Source: Rhizobium sp. BK316
GTDB lineage: Bacteria; Pseudomonadota; Alphaproteobacteria; Rhizobiales; Rhizobiaceae
Length of the DNA: 64,000 nt
Assembly (NCBI RefSeq): GCF_014193695.1
Contig: NZ_JACHZR010000007.1
Location: forward strand, 124,001-188,000
Direction: 5' to 3'
Positions 15,911 to 24,360 of the stretch are shown here, piece after piece. A program made the position numbers and the translations under genes. The notes below the pieces were generated by a model. That model searched no databases. It had not been told where the DNA came from and saw only the letters and a program-made list of their open reading frames with translations. Every line of letters begins with the position of its first letter. Position 1 is the first letter of the stretch.

Positions 15911-16024
15911 ATGAACAGGATCATCGTGATCGCCGCCCTCATCACCATTGCCTTCGCGGCCTATGGTGCATCTGCCGGCCCCCATGACGGCACCGGCAGC
16001 TATGCCGACAATCAGAAGAAATAG
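15911..16024 (+). CDS. Tiny exported protein (37 aa), unknown
   Basis: The ATG at 15911 follows GGGAG at an 8-base spacing. The first 22 residues form a signal peptide (MNRIIVIAALITIAFAAYG, cleavage predicted after GASA), leaving a mature peptide of only about 15 residues (GPHDGTGSYADNQKK). The stop codon is 2 bases from the end of the convergent phbB gene. No family recognised; coding status rests on the ribosome binding site and the signal-peptide pattern. Confidence 0.5.
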   Translation: MNRIIVIAALITIAFAAYGASAGPHDGTGSYADNQKK

Positions 16025-16026
16025 GC

Positions 16027-16752
16027 TCAGACGAAGAACTGACCGCCATTGGCCGTCAGCGTCGAACCGGTAATGAAACCGGCGTCGTCCGAAACGAGGA
16101 AAGTCACGCAACGCGCGATCTCCTCGGGTTCACCGAGGCGCCCGACCGGGATTTGCGGAATGATCTTCTCATTCAGCACCTTTTCCGGCACGGCCAGCAC
16201 CATCTCCGTACCGATGTAACCGGGGCAGATGGCGTTGACTGTTATGTTCTTGACAGCGCCTTCCTGAGCGAGCGCCTTGGTGAAACCGAGGTCGCCGGCC
16301 TTGGCGGCGGAATAATTCGCTTGTCCCATCTGGCCCTTCTGCCCGTTGATGGAGGAGATATTGACGATGCGCCCGAAGCTGCGGTCGCGCATGCCGCTCC
16401 AGACATGATGCGTCATGTTGAAGAGGCCGGTGAGGTTGGTATTGATCACCTCGTGCCACTGCTGCGGCGTCATCTTGTGGAACATCGCGTCACGCGTGAT
16501 GCCGGCATTGTTGACGAGGATTTCGATCGGACCGAGCTCGGCCTGGACCCTCTCGATACCCTCGCCGCAGGCGACATAGTCGGACACGTCCCACTTGAAG
16601 GCCGGGATGCCGGTGACATCGTGAAATGCCCTGGCCTTTTCGTCATTGCCGGCATAGTTGGCGGCAACCTTATAGCCGGCATTCTTCAGCGCCATCGAAA
16701 TTGCCGCGCCAATGCCGCGCGTACCCCCAGTGACCAGAGCCACCCTGCTCAT
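16027..16752 (-). CDS. phbB: Acetoacetyl-CoA reductase
   Basis: This 241-residue short-chain dehydrogenase reduces acetoacetyl-CoA to (R)-3-hydroxybutyryl-CoA with NADPH, the second step of polyhydroxybutyrate synthesis. It shows the cofactor loop TGGTRGIG at 8-15, NNAG at 81-84, catalytic Ser in NISSING (about 133-134) and the Tyr147-x3-Lys151 pair in NYSAAK. PhaB-specific features include GQKGQMGQ and the closing TANGGQFFV. It is the second gene after phbA, 67 bases downstream, so probably cotranscribed. The PHB synthase gene is not in the window, as is usual in rhizobia. Confidence 0.95.
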   Translation of the reverse strand: MSRVALVTGGTRGIGAAISMALKNAGYKVAANYAGNDEKARAFHDVTGIPAFKWDVSDYVACGEGIERVQAELGPIEILVNNAGITRDAMFHKMTPQQWHEVINTNLTGLFNMTHHVWSGMRDRSFGRIVNISSINGQKGQMGQANYSAAKAGDLGFTKALAQEGAVKNITVNAICPGYIGTEMVLAVPEKVLNEKIIPQIPVGRLGEPEEIARCVTFLVSDDAGFITGSTLTANGGQFFV

Positions 16753-16819
16753 GTTCCGCTCCCCTGTTGTTGTCAGCCTGCTCTCAGGCAGGCCTCAAAA
16801 AACATGCACTGTACGCTAT

Positions 16820-18001
16820 TTATATTGCCTCAAAGCACATCGCGACACCCATGCCGCCACCGATGCACAGTGTAGCCAGCCCCTTTTTGGCGCCTCGCCG
16901 CTTCATCTCGAAGAGCAGCGTGTTGAGGACGCGTGCACCCGACGCGCCGATCGGATGACCGATCGCGATCGCGCCGCCATTGACGTTGACGATGTCAGGG
17001 TTCCAGCCGAGATCCTTGTTGACGGCGCAGGCCTGAGCCGCGAAGGCCTCATTGGCTTCGACGAGGTCGAGATCGCCGACGGACCAGCCGGCCTTTTCCA
17101 GCGCCTTGCGAGAGGCCGGGATCGGGCCTGTACCCATGACCTGCGGATCGACGCCGGCTGTTGCCCAGGAAACGATGCGGGCAAGCGGCTGGATGCCGCG
17201 TCGCGACGCTTCCGCTTCGCTCATCAGCACGGCTGCAGCAGCGCCGTCGTTGAGACCGGAGGCATTTGCCGCAGTCACCGTGCCGTCCTTGTCGAAAGCC
17301 GGTCGCAGCTTTGCCATGGCCTCCAGCGTCGCGCCGTAGCGGATATATTCGTCGGCATCAACGGTCACGTCACCCTTGCGACCCTGAATGACGAAAGGAA
17401 CGATTTCGTCCTTGAAGCGGCCCGCCTTCTGCGCGGCCTCGGCCTTGTTCTGCGAACCGACGGCGAACTGATCCTGATCATCACGCGAAAGCTGCCATTG
17501 GCGTGCGATATTTTCTGCGGTAACGCCCATGTGATAGCCATAAAAGGCGTCGGTGAGACCGTCCTTGATCATGGTGTCGATCATCTTCATGTCGCCCATC
17601 TTCACGCCGCCGCGCAAATGCGCTGCGTGCGGCGCCATCGACATGGATTCCTGGCCGCCGGCGACGATGATCTTCGCATCGCCAAGCGCAATCTGCTGCA
17701 TCCCGAGTGCGACAGCACGCAGGCCGGACCCACAGAGCTGGTTGACGCTCCAGGCTGTCGCCTCCTTGGGAACGCCGGCCTTCATTGCGGCCTGACGGGC
17801 CGGGTTCTGGCCTTCACCAGCCTGCAGGACCTGGCCAAGGATGACCTCGTCCACGTCTTCAGGAGAAACACCTGCCCGCTCCAGCGCGCCCTTGACGGCC
17901 GCCGCACCGAGTTCGTGAGCGGGAATTGTGCCGAAAGCACCGTTGAAGGAACCGACAGCGGTGCGCGCTGCAGAGGCGATGACGACGGATGAACTGCTCA
18001 T
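16820..18001 (-). CDS. phbA: Acetyl-CoA acetyltransferase (beta-ketothiolase)
   Basis: This 393-residue biosynthetic thiolase condenses two acetyl-CoA into acetoacetyl-CoA, the entry step of PHB synthesis. The acylated nucleophile is Cys90 (VNQLCGSGLRAV). The conserved NEAFAAQ segment, the catalytic His in GHPIGASG and the second Cys in LCIGGGMG are all present. ATG at 18001 is chosen because GAGGAAACC precedes it; a start farther upstream would add 16 residues. It heads the phbA-phbB unit and is divergent from phaR, whose product regulates PHB genes in related bacteria. Confidence 0.95.
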   Translation of the reverse strand: MSSSSVVIASAARTAVGSFNGAFGTIPAHELGAAAVKGALERAGVSPEDVDEVILGQVLQAGEGQNPARQAAMKAGVPKEATAWSVNQLCGSGLRAVALGMQQIALGDAKIIVAGGQESMSMAPHAAHLRGGVKMGDMKMIDTMIKDGLTDAFYGYHMGVTAENIARQWQLSRDDQDQFAVGSQNKAEAAQKAGRFKDEIVPFVIQGRKGDVTVDADEYIRYGATLEAMAKLRPAFDKDGTVTAANASGLNDGAAAAVLMSEAEASRRGIQPLARIVSWATAGVDPQVMGTGPIPASRKALEKAGWSVGDLDLVEANEAFAAQACAVNKDLGWNPDIVNVNGGAIAIGHPIGASGARVLNTLLFEMKRRGAKKGLATLCIGGGMGVAMCFEAI

Positions 18002-18234
18002 AGGGTGGTTTCCTCGTTTCTCGTCACACATATAAGTGGAAACTGACAAAGCTGCAGGCGCAAGTCAAATGCCAAGACTGTCCCGCCATCTGCTGCAGCG
18101 CCCTCGAATGGATTTATCCGTACGGGGAAAGGGCTTGCCGCATCGCACAAAGAGATTGTCACCGCCCTTCTTTTGCGTCTACAGTCTCTGGTGGAGGAGT
18201 ATACATACAATCAGATGGGGGTTCGGAGACTGAT
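18002..18234. promoter_or_regulatory. phbA-phaR divergent control region
   Basis: This region separates phbA from phaR. It contains two CTGCAG palindromes (18052-18057 and 18093-18098, 41 bp apart). PhaR of Paracoccus recognises CTGC/GCAG-type half sites, so these are candidate operators, but each is short and could occur by chance. Confidence 0.35.
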
Positions 18235-18807
18235 ATGGCAAAGACCGAGGGTCAGATCGTAATCAAGAAATATGCCAATCGCCGCTTATACAATACGGGC
18301 ACCAGCACCTATGTGACGCTGGAAGACCTGGCGGAGATGGTGAAGAAGGGGGAGGACTTTGTCGTCCAGGACGCCAAAAGCGGTGACGACATCACGCATT
18401 CGGTATTGACCCAGATTATTTTCGAGCAGGAATCGAAGACCGGCAACACGCTGCTTCCGATCTCCTTCCTGCGTCAGCTCATCACCTACTATGGTGACCA
18501 GATGCAGATGGTCGTTCCGAGCTTCCTGGAGCATTCCATGCGTGCATTCACGGAACAGCAGTCGCAGATCCGCGAGCAGATGAACCGCGCTTTCGGCGAA
18601 ACGCCGCTCGGCAAAAACCTTCAGCTTCCCATGCAGATGATCGAGGATCAGGTCCGCCGGAACACCGAGATGTTCCAGCAGGCCATGCAGATGTTCTCGC
18701 CCTTCATGACGCCACCGCCCAAGGAAACCCGCAAGGCGGAGGCCAAGGACATCGACGAGCTGAAGGAACAGCTTCGCGCGCTGCAGAACAAACTCGACAA
18801 CCTATAG
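18235..18807 (+). CDS. phaR: PHB synthesis regulator PhaR (AniA)
   Basis: This 190-residue protein starts with the PHB/PHA accumulation regulator DNA-binding domain (IKKYANRRLYNTGTSTYVTL at about 10-29, then LEDLAEMVKKGEDFVV), followed by a PHB-accumulation domain (VLTQIIFEQE, FLRQLITYYGDQMQ) and a Met/Gln-rich helical C-terminus. PhaR senses PHB granules and represses phasin and carbon-flow genes; the rhizobial orthologue AniA redirects carbon under low oxygen. GGAG lies just upstream of the ATG. It is divergent from phbA. Its stop codon overlaps that of the convergent membrane-protein gene. Confidence 0.93.
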   Translation: MAKTEGQIVIKKYANRRLYNTGTSTYVTLEDLAEMVKKGEDFVVQDAKSGDDITHSVLTQIIFEQESKTGNTLLPISFLRQLITYYGDQMQMVVPSFLEHSMRAFTEQQSQIREQMNRAFGETPLGKNLQLPMQMIEDQVRRNTEMFQQAMQMFSPFMTPPPKETRKAEAKDIDELKEQLRALQNKLDNL

Positions 18808-19209
18808 GCCAATCGAAACGTCCCGGCCGGCGCTGCGGATCGACACCGCAAAGCCGCCGATCACGTCGATCAGCGCAATGGTCATCAGAATGAAGAAGAC
18901 CTGGGTCGCCGCGTCCTGGACGAGAAGAAACTCGACCAGGAAGGCGATGAAGACCAGCATCGACAGCATATGATTGATCAGGTTGCCGGAACCGTTCCGG
19001 GTCGCCTTCAGGATCTCCAAGAAAAGCACGACGAGCGCCACGACGATGAAGAGATCGCCGAGCGCCATGCTCCACATCGCGCCTGAGAGCATCGACAGCA
19101 CGATCACGTCGTGCTGGAGCGAGGGAATTCCGCCACCACCCAACAGGCCCAGCATCGCCAGATTGTAAAGAATAAATGGAATAACCATCAGCGGTATTGC
19201 GGTAATCAT
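18802..19209 (-). CDS. Conserved inner membrane protein (4 TM), unknown function
   Basis: This 135-residue protein has about four hydrophobic helices (ITAIPLMVIPFILYNLAML, then MALGDLFIVVALVVLFLEIL, MLSMLVFIAFLVEFLLV, and VFFILMTIALIDVIGGFAV). ATG at 19209 is chosen with GGGAG upstream, dropping 15 residues of an earlier frame start. The last 6 bases overlap phaR tail to tail. Similar proteins are found next to phaR in other rhizobia as far as I recall, but no function is known to me. Confidence 0.7.
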   Translation of the reverse strand: MITAIPLMVIPFILYNLAMLGLLGGGGIPSLQHDVIVLSMLSGAMWSMALGDLFIVVALVVLFLEILKATRNGSGNLINHMLSMLVFIAFLVEFLLVQDAATQVFFILMTIALIDVIGGFAVSIRSAGRDVSIGL

Positions 19210-19291
19210 GCAGAAAAATCTCCCTGACCTCCAGGGAATACTGCCTGACATCACCGTCTCACTTCAAGGCATCGAAGATTATGATATCTTG

Positions 19292-19324
19292 AAAAGAAAA
19301 AGGCCGGCGTTTGAGCCGGCCTTT
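19292..19324 (-). terminator. Terminator of rpmF
   Basis: AAAGGCCGGC (19299-19308) and GCCGGCCTTT (19315-19324) form a perfect 10-bp stem with loop GTTTGA. On the minus strand it is followed by TTTCTTTTC. It lies 31 bases past the rpmF stop codon. Confidence 0.9.
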
Positions 19325-19355
19325 AAAACTTTCATCGGACAAGCCGCATAGAGAA

Positions 19356-19541
19356 TTATGCGTTTTCCTTCGGCGTCAGAACCTGACGGCCACGGTACAT
19401 ACCGGTCTTCAGATCGATATGGTGCGGGCGGCGCAGTTCGCCGGAGTTCTTGTCTTCAACGTAGGTCGGAGCCTTCAGCGCATCAGCCGAACGGCGCATG
19501 CCGCGCTTGGACGGGCTCGTTTTTCTCTTCGGTACAGCCAT
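19356..19541 (-). CDS. rpmF: 50S ribosomal protein L32
   Basis: This 61-residue basic protein begins MAVPKRKTSPSKRGMRRS, the hallmark of L32, and continues with the conserved RRPHHIDLKTGMYRGRQV segment. As in other alphaproteobacteria it lacks the zinc-binding cysteines found in many L32 proteins. GGAG is 8 bases upstream of the ATG at 19541. It stands alone with its own terminator. Confidence 0.97.
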   Translation of the reverse strand: MAVPKRKTSPSKRGMRRSADALKAPTYVEDKNSGELRRPHHIDLKTGMYRGRQVLTPKENA

Positions 19542-19697
19542 TTCTCTTACTCCACTTGCGGGCAAAACATGTCCACGGCCAGACTGGCGGCCGAAACGGA
19601 CATGTCGCGATTTCGGAAATTTTGCGCGCTTATACATGCAAGGGGCGGCCTTGACCAGTCCCCATATGGATTTTTTGCGATGCGGCTGATTCTCTGA

Positions 19698-20345
19698 TCA
19701 GACCTCATCTTCCGGCACGATCCACGGCTCGACGCGGGCCGCCTCTTCCCACCTCCGCCAGGCCGGGTGCGCCTTCATCGCATCCATATAGGCCAGTGTA
19801 TCCTTGCCGCTGACGAGATCATATATATCGAAGCGATTAACGACGGGCGCAAACATCGCGTCCACCCCGCTGAATTCACCGAAGAGGAACGGACCACCGG
19901 ATTTCTGCAGAAGATCGCGCCAGATCGTCTCGATGCGGCTGATATCGGCGGAAACCCCGTCGGGAAGTGCGATCTTGCCCTTCGGCCGGCGGATATTCAT
20001 CGGGCAGGCGCTGCGCAATGCCCGGAAGCTCGAAAGCATCTCCATGGAAACCGAACGGGCGAGCGCCCGCTCGGCACGATCCCCGGGCAGCAGTCCGGCT
20101 TCAGGGAAGAGCTCCGCTGCATATTCGATGATCGCAAAGGATTCCCAGATTTTCAGCGTTCCATGCTGCAGCATCGGCACATGGCCACTCGGCGAGATGG
20201 CCTTGATGTTGGGGTTACCGTTTGGATAGTCGAAGGGGATCAGCACCTCCTCGAAATCGATGCCGACGCCCATCAGCGCCATCCACGGCCGGAACGACCA
20301 GGAAGAGTAGTTCTTGTTGGCGATATAGAGCGTCAGCTTGTCCAT
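19698..20345 (-). CDS. Glutathione S-transferase family protein
   Basis: This 215-residue two-domain protein has an N-terminal thioredoxin-like domain (LTLYIANKNYSSWSFRPW, cis-Pro segment GHVPML, then WESFAIIEYAAE, which matches the glutathione-binding E-S-x-AI motif) and an all-helical C-terminal domain. The SSW at residues 14-16 is where the catalytic Ser/Cys of beta/zeta-like classes sits. The substrate is unknown. It follows the frameshifted DUF1868 gene by 12 bases on the same strand, so both were probably on one transcript. Confidence 0.88.
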   Translation of the reverse strand: MDKLTLYIANKNYSSWSFRPWMALMGVGIDFEEVLIPFDYPNGNPNIKAISPSGHVPMLQHGTLKIWESFAIIEYAAELFPEAGLLPGDRAERALARSVSMEMLSSFRALRSACPMNIRRPKGKIALPDGVSADISRIETIWRDLLQKSGGPFLFGEFSGVDAMFAPVVNRFDIYDLVSGKDTLAYMDAMKAHPAWRRWEEAARVEPWIVPEDEV

Positions 20346-20357
20346 GATGCTTTCCTG

Positions 20358-21073
20358 TCAGGGTTCGAAATCGAAGATCAGCAGTTCGTGGAAGTGATTC
20401 ATATCCTCGTACACGCAGAAGGCCGGCGGGTTGAACTCCAGCACAGGCGCCGCGCGTCGGATATCTTCAGCAACCTCGTTGAGCATCGCCTGCCAGCGTG
20501 GCAAAGCTTCATCTTCCAGCCGCTCGATCGCATAGGCGAAGGTCATGTGGAGCCCTCATGGTTGGGTTGGCGATAACCCAGAAGATCGGCGAATGCATCG
20601 CGCCAGGCGCGCATCACCTTGCGATCACCTTCCGTCGCGCCCTCGAGCAGCAGGCCGGACGGACGAGCTTCAATGATAGCGACATTGAAGGGATCGAACA
20701 TCGAGAAACCTTCGAGCCGCGCCGCCAGGAGCTCGCTCATGTCATCGATTGGCGTGTCGAGTGGAATATCATCAGGCCAACGATCCTGCTTGCGCTCCGT
20801 CTCGATTACGCCATCGAAAAGCGTCATGTGGAGGCTTGTAATCGGCGTGAAGAGAAACTGTGGCGCCTCAGGCATCGCAAGATATTTTTCGCGCGCCTGG
20901 ATCAGTGCCTGCTGGGTTTCAGAGCCCTTCGCCGGATGGCAGACGATCGTGTTGCCCTGCTCCGGCAGAAAGCCCCCGACCTTGTGGTAACGAGTGCCTA
21001 AATGCACCGGCGGAGCTGGATTGTGGGTTTTCGAATATTGGAGAAGCTCAGGCGAAAGTGTTGTGGTGGTCAT
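20358..21073 (-). pseudogene. DUF1868 (2H phosphoesterase-like) gene split by a frameshift
   Basis: Two frames together make one DUF1868 protein of about 238 residues. The upstream frame (ATG 21073, stop TGA at 20543) carries the first H-x-T motif, SLHMTLFDGVIE. The downstream frame carries the second, LHMTFAYAIERL, and ends with the family tail FCVYEDMNHFHELL. The break lies at about 20548-20556 in GAGGGCTCC: restoring one base in the GGG run would read NHEG-LHMTFAYAI continuously. 2H proteins need both His-x-Thr motifs in one chain, so the product is probably inactive unless the base is missing only from this sequence. No slippery heptamer is present. Confidence 0.75.
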
Positions 21074-21171
21074 GGGGCGACTTAAGGGCTCTCGTTGGTA
21101 CTGCATTCGCCCTTATGGCAGAACCAAGAATGTCAGATGACGCTTGCCGCTTCCAACGACAAGTTCTGATA

Positions 21172-21909
21172 TCAATCATAGATGCACTTGATGTAATCGC
21201 CGGAGCCCTGCGCCCGCCGTTCGATGACCGCCGCGAGCCTGCGCAGCCCTCGTCCGGGTTTTCCGGCATTGCGGTCGATCGGGTTCGGCAGCGAAGCCGC
21301 CAGAAGCGATGCCTGCCGGCGCGTCAGCTTCGAAGCAGGCACCTTGAAATGATATTGCGCCGCCGCCTCGATACCGTAAATGCCAGGCCCCCATTCGGCG
21401 ATATTGAGATAGATCTCCATCAACCGCCGCTTCGACCAGACGAAATCGGAAGCGACTGCGAGCGGTAGTTCCAGCCCCTTGCGAATGAAGGAGCGGCTGT
21501 TCCAGAGGAAGAGGTTCTTCGCCGTCTGCATGGGAATGGTGCTGCCGCCGCGTGTCTCCTGGCCCCCTAGCGTATCTTCGACCAGCATGCGCATTTCGCC
21601 CCAGTCGACGCCACCATGGAAACAATACTGCCCGTCTTCCGACATCATGACCGACTGCACGAGAACAGGCGCGACGTCGTCGATCGACACCCACCGCCGA
21701 TCATAACCGCGCAGAAGCACGAGATCGCGCAGCATCAACGTCGAAACCGGATGAATGAAGGGCAGCAGATAGAGGAAGATCAGGACATAGGGCAAAAGCA
21801 ACAGGGCCAGAACGGCAAGAACAATGCGCTTCAGCACCTGGCGGTCTCCAAACCAGCGCCGGCGAACCGGCGCCTCGGCGCTCTCCACTGTCTCTGGCGC
21901 TATATCCAA
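21172..21909 (-). CDS. mtgA: Monofunctional peptidoglycan transglycosylase
   Basis: This 245-residue protein has one N-terminal membrane anchor (about 28-52) and a glycosyltransferase family 51 domain. The catalytic Glu91 lies in MMSEDGQYCFHGG, followed by GGSTIPMQTAKNLFLW and the KRRLMEIYLNIAEWG motif with the second acidic residue, all diagnostic of MtgA. It polymerises lipid II glycan strands without transpeptidation. The frame starts at TTG 21909; no ATG is close and the ribosome binding site is weak, so the start is uncertain. It is divergent from ispA. Confidence 0.93.
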   Translation of the reverse strand: MDIAPETVESAEAPVRRRWFGDRQVLKRIVLAVLALLLLPYVLIFLYLLPFIHPVSTLMLRDLVLLRGYDRRWVSIDDVAPVLVQSVMMSEDGQYCFHGGVDWGEMRMLVEDTLGGQETRGGSTIPMQTAKNLFLWNSRSFIRKGLELPLAVASDFVWSKRRLMEIYLNIAEWGPGIYGIEAAAQYHFKVPASKLTRRQASLLAASLPNPIDRNAGKPGRGLRRLAAVIERRAQGSGDYIKCIYD

Positions 21910-22043
21910 TGTCCCAGTCCGTTTTCGCCCTCGTCGTTGTCATACCGCCTGAAAACCCGCATTGCCAGAGCGCAGCCGAAATCTTGGCGCAGTGATCTAC
22001 AATTCCGTTGCCAGCAGCGGTTCCGCCGTGCCAAAGAGCGCGC

Positions 22044-22958
22044 ATGGACGCGAAACGGGAAACATTCGAGACACGGTTGAAAAACGGCGCCACCGAGATC
22101 GAGGCGCTGCTTGACCTGCTGCTCTCCCCCACCGTTCTGTCCGATGAGATCGCCCGCCCCGACCTTTTGCGCAACGCCATGCACTACGCCGTCCTCAACG
22201 GTGGCAAACGTCTGCGCCCGTTCCTTGTCGTGGAGGCTGCCACGCTTCTCGGCGGCAACAGGCAGGCAGCTCTGCGCGTCGGTGCAGCACTTGAATGCAT
22301 CCACTGCTATTCGCTCGTTCACGACGATCTGCCTGCCATGGACGATGACGACCTGCGCCGCGGCAAACCGACCGTGCACGTCAAATTCGATGAAGCGACC
22401 GCCATTCTAGCCGGCGACAGCCTGCTGACCTACGCCTTCGATATCATCGCCGCACCGGAAACGGATCTGCCGGACCGCAGCAAAACGGAACTCGTTCTGG
22501 CAATTGCCCGTGCGGCTGGCCTCGGCGGGATGGCCGGCGGCCAGGCGCTCGATCTTGCCGCGGAAAAACAGACGCCAGACGAAGCAGGCATCGTCCGCCT
22601 GCAGGCGATGAAGACAGGGGCGCTGATCCGCTTTGCCTGCGAGGCAGGCGCCATCATCGCCGGAGCGTCTGCGGAGGACCGTCAGCGCCTGCGCCGCTTC
22701 GGTGAAAAAATCGGCCTCGCCTTCCAGCTTGCCGACGATATCCTCGACCTGACTTCCGATTCCCAGACGATGGGCAAGGCGACCGGCAAGGATGCGGCCC
22801 GCGGCAAGGGAACGCTCGTGGCGCTTCACGGCATGGAGTGGGCAGAAAAACAGCTGCGCCAGCATGTCGCGGACGCGGAAGAACTGCTCGCCTCCTATGG
22901 CGAGCACGCTGCATTGTTGATCACGGCAGCCCACTTCATAGCCGAGCGCAAGAGCTGA
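22044..22958 (+). CDS. ispA: Polyprenyl synthetase (farnesyl/geranylgeranyl diphosphate synthase)
   Basis: This 304-residue trans-prenyltransferase condenses isopentenyl diphosphate with allylic diphosphates. The first Asp-rich motif is HDDLPAMDDDDLRRG (Asp94-Asp100 region, long FARM spacing typical of bacterial type II FPP synthases), and the second is FQLADDILDLTSD. NGGKRLRP at 52-59 binds substrate phosphates. ATG at 22044 is preceded by AAAGAG. FPP synthase is the most likely activity; a geranylgeranyl product cannot be ruled out by eye. It is convergent with ispG, another isoprenoid gene. Confidence 0.9.
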   Translation: MDAKRETFETRLKNGATEIEALLDLLLSPTVLSDEIARPDLLRNAMHYAVLNGGKRLRPFLVVEAATLLGGNRQAALRVGAALECIHCYSLVHDDLPAMDDDDLRRGKPTVHVKFDEATAILAGDSLLTYAFDIIAAPETDLPDRSKTELVLAIARAAGLGGMAGGQALDLAAEKQTPDEAGIVRLQAMKTGALIRFACEAGAIIAGASAEDRQRLRRFGEKIGLAFQLADDILDLTSDSQTMGKATGKDAARGKGTLVALHGMEWAEKQLRQHVADAEELLASYGEHAALLITAAHFIAERKS

Positions 22959-23017
22959 GGCTGAGGAAAGGCGGCGCCGTTCGCCCCTTTGCAAGAGGTC
23001 ATCGAAAAGCGGAATGA

Positions 23018-24265
23018 TTACTCCGCCGCCGTCTTCCGGCCGAAGCGCTTCTCGATATAGTCGATGACGAGCGCCTCGAAATCCGAAGCGATATTCGGGC
23101 CGCGCAGCGTCAGGGCCTTCTTGCCGTCGATGAAGACGGGGGCAGCCGGCGTCTCGCCGGTGCCGGGGAGCGAAATGCCGATATCGGCATGCTTGCTTTC
23201 ACCCGGTCCGTTGACGATACAGCCCATGACCGCGACGTTGAGCGCTTCCACGCCCGGATACTTCTCGCGCCAGACCGGCATATTCTTGCGGATGTCACTC
23301 TGGATGTTCTGCGCAAGTTCCTGGAACACCGTCGAGGTCGTGCGCCCGCAGCCCGGACAGGCCGCAACGACAGGCACGAACTGTCGGAAACCCATGACCT
23401 GCAGCAATTCCTGCGCCACCTGCACCTCGCGGGTGCGGTCACCGTTCGGCTCCGGTGTCAGCGAAATGCGGATCGTATCGCCGATGCCGTTCTGCAGCAC
23501 ATAGCCCATGGCAGCCGAAGAGGCGACGATGCCCTTCGTACCCATGCCGGCTTCGGTGAGGCCGAGATGCAGCGCATGGTTGGAGCGTTCGGCGAGCATG
23601 GAATTGACGGCGATCAGATCCTGAACCTGACTGACCTTGGCCGACAGGATGATGCGGTTGCGCGGCAGGCCGATCTCCTCGGCGAGCTGGGCAGACAGCA
23701 GCGCCGACTGCACGATCGCCTCATGCGTCACCTGCCGGGCCGAAAGCGGCGATCCCTCGGCCTGGTTCTTGTCCATGAGCTGCGTCAGCAGTTCCTGGTC
23801 CAGCGAACCCCAGTTGACGCCGATGCGCACCGGTTTGTCATAGCGGATCGCCATCTCGATGATTTCGGCGAACTGCTTGTCCTTCTTGTCCTTGAAGCCG
23901 ACGTTGCCCGGATTGATGCGGTATTTCGCCAGTGCCTCAGCGCAGGCCGGATGATCGGCGAGCAGCTTATGGCCGATATAATGGAAGTCGCCGATCAGCG
24001 GCACATCCATGCCGAGGCGCAGCAGGCGCTCACGGATCTTCGGCACGGCGGCAGCACTTTCGTCGCGGTCGACGGTGATGCGGACAAGCTCGGAACCGGC
24101 GCGATGGAGTGCGGCCACCTGGGCGACGGTGGAATCCACATCCGCCGTATCGGTGTTGGTCATGGATTGCACAACGACCGGCGCACCGCCGCCGACGATG
24201 ACACCGCCGACATCAACGGCAACGGAGGCGCGGCGCGGTTTCGGATCGAAATCGAAAGCAGACAT
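23018..24265 (-). CDS. ispG: 4-hydroxy-3-methylbut-2-enyl diphosphate synthase
   Basis: This 415-residue [4Fe-4S] enzyme of the MEP pathway converts MEcPP to HMBPP using flavodoxin or ferredoxin. It shows the TIM-barrel start (VVVQSMTNTDTADVDST), the middle motif RIGVNWGSLDQE, and the cluster cysteines in ACPGCGRTT and the later MGCIVNGPGE. The length fits the two-domain bacterial form. It is convergent with ispA, 59 bases apart. Confidence 0.96.
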   Translation of the reverse strand: MSAFDFDPKPRRASVAVDVGGVIVGGGAPVVVQSMTNTDTADVDSTVAQVAALHRAGSELVRITVDRDESAAAVPKIRERLLRLGMDVPLIGDFHYIGHKLLADHPACAEALAKYRINPGNVGFKDKKDKQFAEIIEMAIRYDKPVRIGVNWGSLDQELLTQLMDKNQAEGSPLSARQVTHEAIVQSALLSAQLAEEIGLPRNRIILSAKVSQVQDLIAVNSMLAERSNHALHLGLTEAGMGTKGIVASSAAMGYVLQNGIGDTIRISLTPEPNGDRTREVQVAQELLQVMGFRQFVPVVAACPGCGRTTSTVFQELAQNIQSDIRKNMPVWREKYPGVEALNVAVMGCIVNGPGESKHADIGISLPGTGETPAAPVFIDGKKALTLRGPNIASDFEALVIDYIEKRFGRKTAAE

Positions 24266-24360
24266 GAAGAGCTCTTACACCCGGAAAACAGAGCCTTTCA
24301 GGTGGATCAAGCCCGCAGGCTTGTCAACCGCCCCGTATATCACTTTTGTTTGGAGGCGGC

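Noticed and set aside
20540..20570. Programmed ribosomal frameshift in the DUF1868 gene
   Set aside because: No slippery heptamer, no downstream stem and no known recoding in this family; a one-base loss is simpler.
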